Part shown: one piece after another, positions 1 to 9,667 of the stretch
Layout: each line of letters starts with the position of its first letter
Numbering within the stretch: position 1 is the stretch's first letter
Origin: Alternaria dauci
Taxonomy: Eukaryota > Ascomycota > Dothideomycetes > Pleosporales > Pleosporaceae
NCBI RefSeq assembly: GCF_042100115.1
Contig: NC_091275.1
Coordinates: 2,356,001 to 2,420,000 of the forward strand
DNA: 64,000 nt
Direction of reading: 5' to 3'
The notes under the pieces: model-generated
What the model saw: only the letters and a program-made list of their open reading frames with translations
Database searches by the model: none
What the model was told of the DNA's origin: nothing
Made by a program: the position numbers and the translations under genes

Positions 1-1157
1 TAAGGGAGATACTGACGAGGTACGCTGATGCCTTCTACCGCACTACAGCCTCAACCCCGCTAATACAAAACTTATTCGTATAAACATCTAAGCTTGGATT
101 ACATATTGGTTTAGAATATCTAATGTTATTCTATAATATACTCTCGTAGACTACAGGGGGGAAGATCTACCACTCCCGTTCTTCGGACCTTCCCTTGGAG
201 ACCGTAGTTGCTTATCGGGCCACGTCTCCACATGCACGCAGCAGAAATATACCACACTCACCTCACCAAGTTTGCGGAGATGCGGGAGCAAAAAAGCAAA
301 GCTCATTCTGGGAACTCAGATGAGGTCCAGATCTAATGTTCTCAGCCAGCATTGTTTGCCATGGCATTTCCGAACGCTCTCGCGAGCGCCACGAATTCGA
401 CACGTCTTAGTATACCTATGCTAGGAAGCGGAAGTTGTTGAGGCAGAGGCTATCTGCGACACAGGTATTTTGTCAAATGCTGACCGCGGAAAAGCAGCAA
501 TTGATATTATCTTGAGACGTTCTGATAAGGATCCTTGTTGGCCTCGACTACTGTGAGTCTAGTCTCTCGCCTGGCGAGCGCCAAGAGATAAGAGAACGCC
601 TTTGCCGTCCCCCACCATCCCGCGTCGAACCTCAATTTCAGCGAACCAAGACGCGTCGAATTGCTATTCAGCCTCTTGTGCCCCAGCTTAGCCAGTCGAC
701 GACGAGATTCGATTCGCCGCAAGAGCATGTGGATCCCAAGCTAACGCCCCAGTGCTCATCCGGAGCACCCTCCCTACCCGACTACGTGGGAAAGCACACT
801 TTCTCCGAAGCATTGGGCTCGCACCTGCTAGGGATCGCTAACGAAGATAACGAACTCGCCAATATTACTGAATACAGGTACGGAGAAGTCTGATCTCACT
901 TGGCCTGGGGAACGATTCACGCCACAACCTTAGCTGTGCGTCACTCTGCTTCACCGCGGAAGTACCATGTTTGGGAGTTTCTGTATCAATCTATATAGCC
1001 TCTCGACCTCCGTTTGGTGTTGCGACTTCAGCAAGCGCCCGCTCCCGTTTCCTCGACTGTGCCTGTGAAGCATCGCCAGCTGGTCGCCCTTGTCCTATTC
1101 TCACTACAAGTACCAGCAACCCAGCAGGACCAGACCCTTCAGGTCGTCTTCTTCATC
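1..1157. other. Upstream region of the nitrate transporter gene, no gene seen
   Basis: No reading frame here looks like a protein gene. Bases about 60-165 are clearly richer in A+T than the rest, which could be a decayed repeat edge, but no repeat structure is visible. The right part should contain the promoter and 5' leader of the nitrate transporter. Confidence 0.6.
211..851. promoter_or_regulatory. Group of GATA-factor (AreA/NIT2-type) site matches upstream of nrtA
   Basis: GATA-factor consensus (HGATAR) matches are seen at 211-216 (CTTATC, reverse orientation), 514-519 (GATAAG), 587-592 (GATAAG) and 845-850 (AGATAA). In fungi nitrate transporter genes are usually switched on by a GATA factor of the AreA/NIT2 family when good nitrogen sources are absent, together with NirA/NIT4. 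I did not see an exact CTCCGHGG NirA site. Such short sites occur by chance, so only the grouping and the downstream gene support the call. Confidence 0.35.
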
Positions 1158-2903
1158 ATGCCGTTCGCAATTAACATGCTCTGGTCAGCACCCCAGATCA
1201 ACCCCTACAACAAGAAGGCCACTTCCATCCCGGTCTTTAACCCCATCAACAAGTATGGGCGTGTATTCTTCTTCTCCTACCTGGGTTTCTTCATCGCGTT
1301 CTGGTCATGGTAAGTCCTTCCCTACATGTGGGTCCGTTCTACTGGAGCATGCTAACAACGTACAGGTACGCGTTCCCACCTCTGGTATGGTCACCCGCAT
1401 CTCACGTCACTGTGCACAAGATCTCAACTAACACCTGCACAGCTAAGCAAGAGTATCAAGGCGGACATGCATTTGTCGCAGAACGAAATCGCCAATTCCA
1501 ACATCGTTGCCTTATGCGCAACACTACTGGTCCGCTTTATTGCGGGACCGATGTGCGACCACTTTGGCCCACGCATCACCTTTGCGTCGCTGCTATTCGC
1601 TGGAGCTATCCCGACCGCTCTCGCAGGTACCGCCCACAATGCAATGGGTCTCTACTTTATCCGCTTCTTCGTTGGCATTCTTGGCGGAACTTTCGTGCCC
1701 TGCCAAGTTTGGACTACTGGTTTCTTCGACAAGAATGTCGTTGGAACTGCCAATGCTTTGGTCGGGGGCTGGGGTAACTCTGGCGGTGGCATCACATAGT
1801 AAGTGCCACACCATACTCTGTGTGTCGGCTTTCACTCACGCCTTCTAGCTTCGTTATGCCCGCTATCTACGATTCTCTCAAGGCCGACCAAGGGCTCTCT
1901 TCTCACGTCGCATGGAGAGTATCCTTCATCGTCCCCTTCATCTTGATCACAGCCTGCGCCACCGGTCTTTTGCTGCTGACCGACGATACGCCAACTGGAA
2001 AGTGGTCTGAGCGTGGTGCTACTGTCGTGTCCAGCGTAGAACAGACCGTTGGTCACCATGCGTCTGTTGTTCCTACAACTGGAGCTCTGGATGACAAGCC
2101 TACAACTACTGGATCGATCTCCTCGGGCGACGAGAAGAAGCAAGAGCGACCAACCTCTGACATCGAATCCGGTCGCGGCGATGTCCAAATCATGGATGAG
2201 TTCCAACACGAAGTCATCGTCAAACCCACTTTGAAGGAAGGACTCAAAGTCATGTTCTCACTCCAAACACTGATGCTCTGCGCGGGCTACTTCTGCTCCT
2301 TTGGTGGTGAATTGGCCATCAACTCAGTTTTGGGAGCCTACTACTTGAAGAATTTCCCGTACCTTGGTCAGACGCAGTCCGGACGATGGGCAGCCATGTT
2401 CGGTCTTCTGAACGTTGTTACCCGACCGCTCGGTGGCTTCATCGCCGATATCATCTACAAGGTCAGCGGCCGCAACCTTTGGGCGAAGAAGTTTTGGATT
2501 CACTTTGTCGGCGTCATGTCTGGAATCTTCTGCATTGTCATTGGTAAACTCGACCCGCACAACCTGAGCGAGATGATCGGTCTTATCGCTGTCATGGCGA
2601 TCTTCTTGGAGGCTGGTAACGGTGCCAACTTTGCACTCGTACCTCACATCCACCCTCACGCTAATGGTACGTATAATGAGCTCATCATCAAACGAACGGT
2701 CTGCTAACTATGAGAAAGGTATCCTCTCCGGTATCGTTGGCGCGACTGGTAACTTTGGTGGTATCATCTTCGCCATCATCTTCCGCTACCAAAAGACGAA
2801 CTATGCGCAGGTTTTCTGGATCATTGGCATCATGATCATTGTGCTCAACTGCATGTTCATGTGGGTGAAGCCTATTCCCAAGGGCCAGATTGGTGGTCGT
2901 TAA
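1158..2903 (+). CDS. nrtA: High-affinity nitrate transporter, NNP family (crnA/nrtA type)
   Basis: Membrane nitrate/nitrite importer of the major facilitator superfamily, expected at the plasma membrane and feeding nitrate reductase. Exons 1158-1309, 1366-1384, 1443-1798, 1849-2666 and 2719-2903 join to 509 aa, the usual family length; all splice phases agree and the spliced YAFPPL segment matches the family. Nitrate-signature-like glycine motifs are present: GGWGNSGGG before TM5 and GATGNFGG late in the protein. [10 protein letters not shown], the conserved cytosolic stretch, is also present. A long hydrophilic loop lies between TM6 and TM7, as in fungal members. The start at 1158 gives the normal short N-terminus ([12 protein letters not shown], then YGRVFFFSY). 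Exon 2 is only 19 nt. No nitrate or nitrite reductase gene lies within the window; the left side is cut. Confidence 0.95.
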
Positions 2904-3503
2904 GGTCCATTCATGTTTTATGTCTGTTTTTTAGCGTCTCGTACATATGATACCTCTGTTAACTGTATCCCGCGATCCTTGGAATGTGGAAACAAACGTT
3001 CGATCTTAATCTGTTCTTTGTTATTTCTGCATGCTCGTGTTCAATGTGCGCGATCACGTAGCCTCTGGCACTCACGACCAGCACCGCTCATCTTTGGTTG
3101 TATTCATTCACATTCGACAGCCAGCCCTTGGACACGCAGGCATTCGGAATGGGCCCAGAACGAGGTTTTGGGGCTGTGTAATTTATGCCATGGACGCTAG
3201 ACCTAATATGTACTAGACACGGAATTGCACTTTTGCACCTGAACCCCCTGCTTACTATTGCACATTGCTCCCTGCATGCATGTTGTTATAACCGCAGTAT
3301 CTGTCCAGAATCGCACAATGACTTCTCTGGAACCCGATTTGGCCTCTCCGGCTTCAGCTGCCAAGTCATACACGCTGAACATTCCTTCTGGACAGCCACG
3401 CGCTCACCGCAGCTTTCCGATCGCACGTTCGCACTTCAGATGTGCACATCTGGCGCCTACGGCACATGGGAAGTTGCACTCTGCAGTCACAGCAATATAA
3501 AAG
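2904..3503. other. Intergenic, 3' end of nrtA and promoter of the Clr5-ankyrin gene
   Basis: The only frames are short and of poor composition. Nothing beyond expected 3'UTR and promoter sequence is seen. Confidence 0.6.
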
Positions 3504-6141
3504 ATGACAAAAGACTGGGATCTGGTGCAGGATGTGATCAAAGAGCTTTCCTTTGTGCAGAAGAAGCCGTTGGAAGAAGTCAAGGAGCTGATGGAACGCA
3601 AACACAACTTTCGAGCATCGTGAGTGCCTGCAGGGATAGAAATACGCTAGCATCGCTTCTAATGACGATATAGAACGCGAGCGTATCGTATGAAACTGAA
3701 AGAGTGGGGTATCATGAGGCACAAACCGCGAAGGGCCCACAAACAGCGTCGTGAAGCGCGACTACCAAGCGAACAAAGTTCCGACGGGACGGTTCAGTGC
3801 AACGACGGATCCGTCGAGCCGGCTGAAGATATCACGATAGAACCGGAACGTACGGAGCATTGTGCGAGAACAGGCAGCTGGCAGCTCGAGGCTAGTCTGC
3901 CGACTGTAATCGCTGATGGAGCTGGTACGGTTGCAGAGCCAACTTTTCTGGGACTACTCAATCAGCCACAAGAGTATGAAAACCCTAGTCTTCCCCGCGT
4001 TCGTGTTGTGTGCTCACTAGCCATGCAGTAGCCTTCGACCATCGTTCGAGGAGACATGGTCGCACGATCCTGTGCAATCTTCAGACATTGTACTGGACAT
4101 GGTTGGTGCAGTTTTGGAAGGCGATTTGCAAAAGCTTGAAAAGCTTCTTGCCGGCAATGTCGATCATGTCGATGATCCTATCGGTCTGCCTTTCGAAGCA
4201 GGTGCTCGGTTTGCTGACCATCCTGCTTTGAGAGAGATGGTCATACTACAACACCCAGATCAGACCCTATTCGATATCGCTTGCGGCATGCCTTGTGGAC
4301 CGATCATATGGGTCTTGTTCGCTTACGGTGCGAAAGGCTCCAAACACCCGCTCGGAACAGACCTGGCCTTGCATAATGCCATCAAAAACGGGAGAGCTTA
4401 TACTGTTCAGGCACTGCTTCAGCCGGGCCGCTCAGACGTTGACGGACTTCCAGGCTCGAGCTGGAGTCCGTTACGTCAAGCAGTATTCTGGAACGTTCCC
4501 GATGTCGTTCAGATCCTTCTCAACCGAGGTGCAAAGGTCGACGATGCCGGCCCTGCGCCTGGAAAACCCGGTATTCACACAGCATTGCAATTATGCTTAT
4601 TACATAGAATGAACACTTACAGTGATCCTGCCGCTCGGAAAAGCTGCCATCTGATCATGGACATGCTTCTTAGCGCTGGAGCAGACATTCATTGCAAGCC
4701 TCCGGATCTCGTCATTCCGTCGAATTTTACCATGTTCGTCAAGCCATGGGAAAACCGTCCATACTGGGCTTGCGAGCTGTCGGCAGATGAGCTCGAATGT
4801 TTTCAGCTGTTCGTCAGCAAGGGTGCTCAATTCCCATCACACTTTCAAGGGTACCCTTGTGAATCTCCTTACAAGGATACATTCGAGCACCAGGCGTTGT
4901 GGCATTCGACTCCGGCTTTTGCGAGATGTCTGATTGACAGTTTCGTGCTGACACCTACCAACAATGGTAGTTCCCTCCTGTACGAGATATTAGGCTGCTG
5001 TCCGAATGCGAAACGCCATCCAGCCGATACGCTACGAGACGTTGAAGTGCTCATCCAAAAAGGTGTGGATCCAAATCGAGCTGCGCGAGACTGCATCAGT
5101 CCTTTGCGTAAATGCATTGCAGATTGTCCTGCCGTAGATCTCGTTCCACGTCTTCGGTTGCTTCTCGATGGCGGCGCAGATCCCGAAGCCGAAGATGCGG
5201 ACGGTGTCCAGCCGTTTGTTCGAGCGGCAGAGACATTCGAGGAGCCGCTCCTTTCCGAGGTCATGTCAGTGTTGGTATCCAGGATTCCAGGCAAACAAGT
5301 ACGACACGTCGATGGCATCTCACATAATTGGGCAGTAGGCCACTTTCCGATTTCAAAAACGCAGACTTATGATCAAATTATGGCGTGTACGCGCCAAACG
5401 GGTGACTTCATGCTCAACATGCGGAACATGGTTCCGGAACACGTTCAGAGCATCTTCCAGCGAGCTTACTTCACGGTCGTCAGCGCATACTTCCTAGACA
5501 CAATGACCAGGGTGGCGAAGTCCAAGATGCTGAGCTCAAAAGAGAAGGATGAGATCGTTTGGGTAGTCTCGATGCGAGATGGAGTCGATCTACCGAAATA
5601 CAACTTCGATCAGAAACTCGTCATTGCGCTGATGGACCCGCAACCTATACCAAGTATGATGCTTGAACCCGAAAACGACCCTACGAGGACTACCTCGACG
5701 AACTCTAATACAGTGAGCGTTGCAAGCTCTCCAGCATCTAGCGCTGCCATCACAACGACAGCCACAAACTCTCGAGTTCATACTCCCTTCCAGTTCAACG
5801 CCAGCAAGGCAACAACCACAAAGGATTCTTCACAGTCTACCGAATCGCCACAATGGCTTGACGACTTCTTTGTGGCATCCACGACACAAATTCGATGGCG
5901 TGACCCATGCGCGCCACCCAAGCCAGGCGATCTCCAGAGAGCTTCAGCAGCCGTCCTGATATGCAAGTGTGCAACTTGTAACGATGGAAAGCTTCTCACC
6001 AAAGGTGAACTAGAGAGGCACAAGACTGAGCACGAACATACAGCGGACTGCGATATCGTTGGCTGCAAGAGGCGCTTTTGTGCCGAGAAAAGGACTAGGG
6101 CACTTGGTGTAGGATGTCAAGACCATTTGTTCGGTGGTTGA
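3504..6141 (+). CDS. Clr5-domain and ankyrin-repeat protein with C-terminal Cys/His cluster
   Basis: Exons 3504-3619, 3674-3973 and 4029-6141 join in phase to 842 aa. Residues about 1-55 form a Clr5 domain: KDWDLVQDVIKEL, then MERKHNFRAS, then TRAYRMKLKEWG. This motif is split by the first intron and appears only after splicing, which fixes the start at 3504. A charged linker follows, then ankyrin-like repeats from about residue 160 to 430 (for example LLNRGAKVDDAG and LLLDGGADPEAEDADG). A Ser/Thr-rich stretch and a Cys/His-rich end (about 783-826, with CKCATC and CDIVGCKRRF) finish the protein. Clr5 domains are common at the N-terminus of fungal ankyrin and TPR proteins and are thought to bind DNA or protein; the target here is unknown. 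Its place beside nrtA may be chance. Confidence 0.88.
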
Positions 6142-7249
6142 GAATAATCTTCCATAAAGGCATAGTGATACATATGCAAGCATGCCTCTCATCTTCACTA
6201 GAATTCCCTCCCTTATAGCCTACTAAGACCTTGCGCTAACGCAGCAAGCGGGCTGTTCAGCAGCGCAATAACCCCCACCAAAGACAACATTAAGAATAAA
6301 CTGCATCGGCAAAATTAACAGACTCGGCGCACTGGTTAGTGAGCTGATAGAGAACAATAGTCTAGCGAGATCTAGAATTGCAGCGGCAGCCATAACCGTA
6401 GCAAAAATTCTACGATGATGAGAGCGAGGAGAGCGCCGAAAGCAATCTGTTGGCCCCTTGACTAAGATGTATGACCAGCCCGATCGATGCATCTCTGAAG
6501 GTGTGCCGTCTACTGTAGATGACAAGCAGCTCGCGACCGGCAAGTATCTCCTCACGTCGTCGTCGAGCATCCTTATACTTGCGAATCCTGTGATTAAGAG
6601 AACCCGTGCGTTCAGGTAGTTGAGAATTGAGAAAATCGTGATTGGCTCAAGTTGATATGCATCATCGCAGTACCATGGGATGAAGTGGATAAATCGGATG
6701 GCAACCATGGCACAGCATCGTGAGTCAAAGAGGAAGAACTTCCTTGTTGGAGATATGCAGGGGCGAAAACTACTCAACAATCGATATAATTATAAGGTTG
6801 CATTTGAAGATACCTTGGATGTGGCCTCGAATAACCTCAGAACAAATGCTCTTTAATTTGAGTGACCGCTACTGTGGGGTCGCGCATAGTTCATAGCTAG
6901 TATGGTTACGTCACAGATGGATAGCATCAGGTGCAGATACCGTAGGTATAGGTGCCCCTTCAACTTTTGGCCATGGCCACAACCTTGCCAGCAAGGGCGC
7001 GGGCACGATCTGCACACTTTAAACAATACTATCGCCTAGTGGTAGTCGCATGATCCCTAATCCAGTAACAGTTATGTGGATAGGCACACCAAGTGGTCTC
7101 CGCTCTGGCCGTTTTGTCTAGCGAGCCCTTTCCTGAACCACGGTATAATAGTGGCCACTTCTTCTTTCTGTCCTGGAGGCTCCTTTCGTATTCGCCATGT
7201 TTACTTCTAGGTTCTTCTCGAACCACGGTTACGTAGGCAACTACCTGGT

Positions 7250-7257
7250 ATATAAAG
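7250..7257 (+). promoter_or_regulatory. TATA box of the HNH gene
   Basis: TATATAAA lies about 150 bases before the ATG. With a start of transcription some 30-60 bases downstream, the leader would include the CTT repeat and the 5'UTR intron. Confidence 0.5.
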
Positions 7258-7279
7258 AACACAACTCCCCAACTTCACA

Positions 7280-7300
7280 CTTCTTCTTCTTCTTCTTCTT
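7280..7300 (+). repeat. CTT trinucleotide microsatellite in the 5' leader
   Basis: Seven CTT units in a row, just before the proposed 5'UTR intron. Pyrimidine-rich leaders are common in fungal promoters. Confidence 0.85.
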
Positions 7301-7314
7301 CATCACCACAGCTT

Positions 7315-7375
7315 GTAAGTTTTACCCCCCCTATTGATACCATTTTTATGAAAGCTGTGCGATCACCCGAAACAG
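7315..7375 (+). other. Proposed 5'UTR intron of the HNH gene
   Basis: Begins GTAAGT, a strong donor, and ends AACAG, 61 bases in all, 22 bases before the start ATG. Size and ends match the coding introns of the window. Confidence 0.55.
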
Positions 7376-7397
7376 GTACACACAAGCAAACGACCCC

Positions 7398-8657
7398 ATG
7401 GATACTGTCGACCAAGGTTGGACCAACGTGAGGCCAGAGGAAGATGCCCAACGCTTCACAGAGCGCTCTGATGAGCGCCGGCAACTCTTTCTGAGGCTCA
7501 AATCAGTCTACCGCGACACGAACTTCCCTTCGATACTCTGGGCGTTTCTCCAGGTCGCCAGTATCGAAAGGATCCGGGAGATGGTTCATAACCATGGGTT
7601 CCGGAATAACTTCAGGGAAGGCGGTCATCGCGAGGCCACAGAAAGACAAGCGTTGGACGCAATCCTACTCTGGTCTCAGAAACAACTGAGAAAAGACCCG
7701 GCAGCAACAAGTGCAACGCCGACACACTCGCAACCCAAGACGGTCTCCAACCAACCATCTTCGAAATCTCGTCTTCTCCAAGCCAACATACTGGCCGGAC
7801 ACAAGCGAACTCGATCCGGAAGTATGATTGGTGGCAAAGAATACAGTGTGGGCCGACACGATGGCGTTCGGTCAAACTGTAAGAAGCGGGATGGAAACTT
7901 TTGCGCAGTCTCGAGGATGGCGGAAACCGACGCCGCCCATATTTACCCATGGTGCGGCTTTGGAGGCCAGAATGAGGAGCGAGTGGTGAACTTCTGGGAT
8001 ACTCTGAAGTTGTTCTGGAAAGCAGAACTAGTGGACGGTTGGCGTAGCAAGTTGTTTGTGGACGCCAACAATCCGAATCGAGGAACGGAGACAGTGGAGA
8101 ACATGATCACCCTCTCGGCCCTCTTGCACCGGTATCACTCCGCTGCCCGATTCGCGCTCCGACCGATACAACTGTCAGACGACAAAACACAACTCCAACT
8201 GGAGTTCCACTGGCTTGTTGTTGAAGAGCGCGGTCGCCACGATGAGGTGGGCATCATGGACGAACCTTTGTCTTCGTTCAACCGGCGTTCAGCTGGCGGG
8301 GGCTACGGCCCACTCGATCGGATTGACCCCAACGACGACGGGGTCCGCATTCCACTACGCAGCGGAACCAGATTTACAATGTCGACCGACGACCCAGTCA
8401 AGCGACCCCTCCCAGATGCAGGCCTCTTGACATTGCAGTGGCACCTTCAACGTGTCCTTGCCATGTCAGGAGCGGCTGGATGGCGGGAGGAGGATTTCGG
8501 CGACGACGATGATGATGATCAGGACGGACAAGGCGTTACATCTCGCGATAACGTAGACAACTGGCTCCAGAACGTCGAGCCTCCGGAGAATCATCGTCCG
8601 AGCCAAATCTCTTGGGGAAGCGATTCGGAAGACAGCGTAGATGGTTCGTTTGAATAA
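7398..8657 (+). CDS. HNH-nuclease-like domain protein (fungal family)
   Basis: Single-exon gene of 419 aa. Residues about 150-260 carry the fungal HNH pattern: CKKRDGNFCAVSRM (a Cys pair as zinc-ligand candidates), then AAHIYP with the first His, then NMITLSALLHRYH with the downstream Asn and His. The rest of the region resembles the many uncharacterised 'HNH nuclease' proteins of filamentous fungi, which may or may not cut DNA. An Asp-rich acidic stretch is near residue 375. There is no signal peptide or membrane segment, so a nuclear or cytosolic site is likely. The upstream TATA box and 5'UTR intron support this as a real transcribed gene. Its biological role is unknown. Confidence 0.85.
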   Translation: MDTVDQGWTNVRPEEDAQRFTERSDERRQLFLRLKSVYRDTNFPSILWAFLQVASIERIREMVHNHGFRNNFREGGHREATERQALDAILLWSQKQLRKDPAATSATPTHSQPKTVSNQPSSKSRLLQANILAGHKRTRSGSMIGGKEYSVGRHDGVRSNCKKRDGNFCAVSRMAETDAAHIYPWCGFGGQNEERVVNFWDTLKLFWKAELVDGWRSKLFVDANNPNRGTETVENMITLSALLHRYHSAARFALRPIQLSDDKTQLQLEFHWLVVEERGRHDEVGIMDEPLSSFNRRSAGGGYGPLDRIDPNDDGVRIPLRSGTRFTMSTDDPVKRPLPDAGLLTLQWHLQRVLAMSGAAGWREEDFGDDDDDDQDGQGVTSRDNVDNWLQNVEPPENHRPSQISWGSDSEDSVDGSFE

Positions 8658-9667
8658 ACGATATCTACCCCAAGCATCTTTAACCAGGAGATTCAAACTC
8701 ATACTCACTGGAATGTATAGGAGCCCCTCCGCAAAAGCAAGTCAATCGTCGAGATTTGGGCCTTCCTTCCCCTCCGAGCTCGGATGCGGACCTCTTTGAA
8801 CGCCCCGACTGCGCGAGCAAGATAACCTTGACAACTTTGCCTCAACCCGGGCCCGCGGCCACGAAGTTGTCGAGCGAGTTATGCCGAGTCGGCGGTGAAG
8901 AGGATAAGGAGTCAAGTCTGCGGCACTTGCGAGGGGTTCCGGCACTTCAGAGATCCCGGCGGCGTAGCATATGAAGAAGGTCCTTGGGGTCGTTTGCTTA
9001 CTGTGTACATGTTTCTTCTCGCGCGGGGTTTTTGGCTTCGGCTGTTTCCCTGTAGAAAAAAACTGGGAGCCAAAAACCTACTCTTACCTCCCCGAGTCAC
9101 GTCGTCAGCTCACACTGATTGGCGTGCGGTGGCTCCTGGTAACTAGTGTGGCTTGTACACCTAGGCTGACAAGAGGGGTGATGTCTGTGTTTGATGGGAC
9201 TACTGTGAGTCGGCATAGAGCTATCTCAAAGCTTCTTGCCATCAGCTGATATCGGGCACCTCAGTCGTTTCTATCGGTGGTTTTACGACAACAACGGGCA
9301 ATCGTTTCTCGCTTCGTTACCAAACCGGACGGCGTTCGATCAGCTTTTCCGGTACAACTAAGCACCGGTTGGATATGTACAGTGGAGGAGGCATGGATTC
9401 GGACAAAGGCTCGCAATCTTTCATGGTACCAGCTCTAGATTGTCAAAAATCCACACTCTTTTTCACTCACATCTTCTCTGACCCTTCCCTTGTATCCATC
9501 TCCCACTGCCACCGCACAACACGCCTTGATCCCTCTTAAACCTCAAAGTCAACCCTCGCCCATGATCATTCTTGAATGCCAACAATGCATCGTAACTGAA
9601 TATCGTAACATCAACCCATGCACCTAAAATATCTTAACAAAACGCATCCCAGCTTCCTAAATACATG
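8658..9667. other. Intergenic, no gene recognised
   Basis: Short overlapping frames only. One at 8971-9249 begins with a hydrophobic stretch like a signal peptide but then becomes featureless, so I do not call it. The region holds the 3' ends of the convergent HNH and Srs2 genes. Confidence 0.55.

Larger units (their letters stand above)
6142..7397. other. Intergenic region upstream of the HNH gene, weak ORF only
   Basis: A minus-strand frame at 6223-6780 has a first ATG at 6708 that would give 161 aa with hydrophobic segments. It has no recognised motif and no splice support, so it is not called as a gene. The right end holds the TATA box, 5'UTR intron and CTT repeat of the HNH gene. Confidence 0.5.

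Noticed and set aside
6223..6780. Minus-strand frame of 185 codons with hydrophobic segments
   Set aside because: Begins with a non-ATG codon, no recognised motif, lies in a region with otherwise random frames.
8971..9249. Plus-strand frame of 92 codons with a signal-peptide-like start
   Set aside because: Only the first 23 residues are suggestive. The remainder is featureless, Cys spacing fits no effector family, and there is no promoter or splice support.
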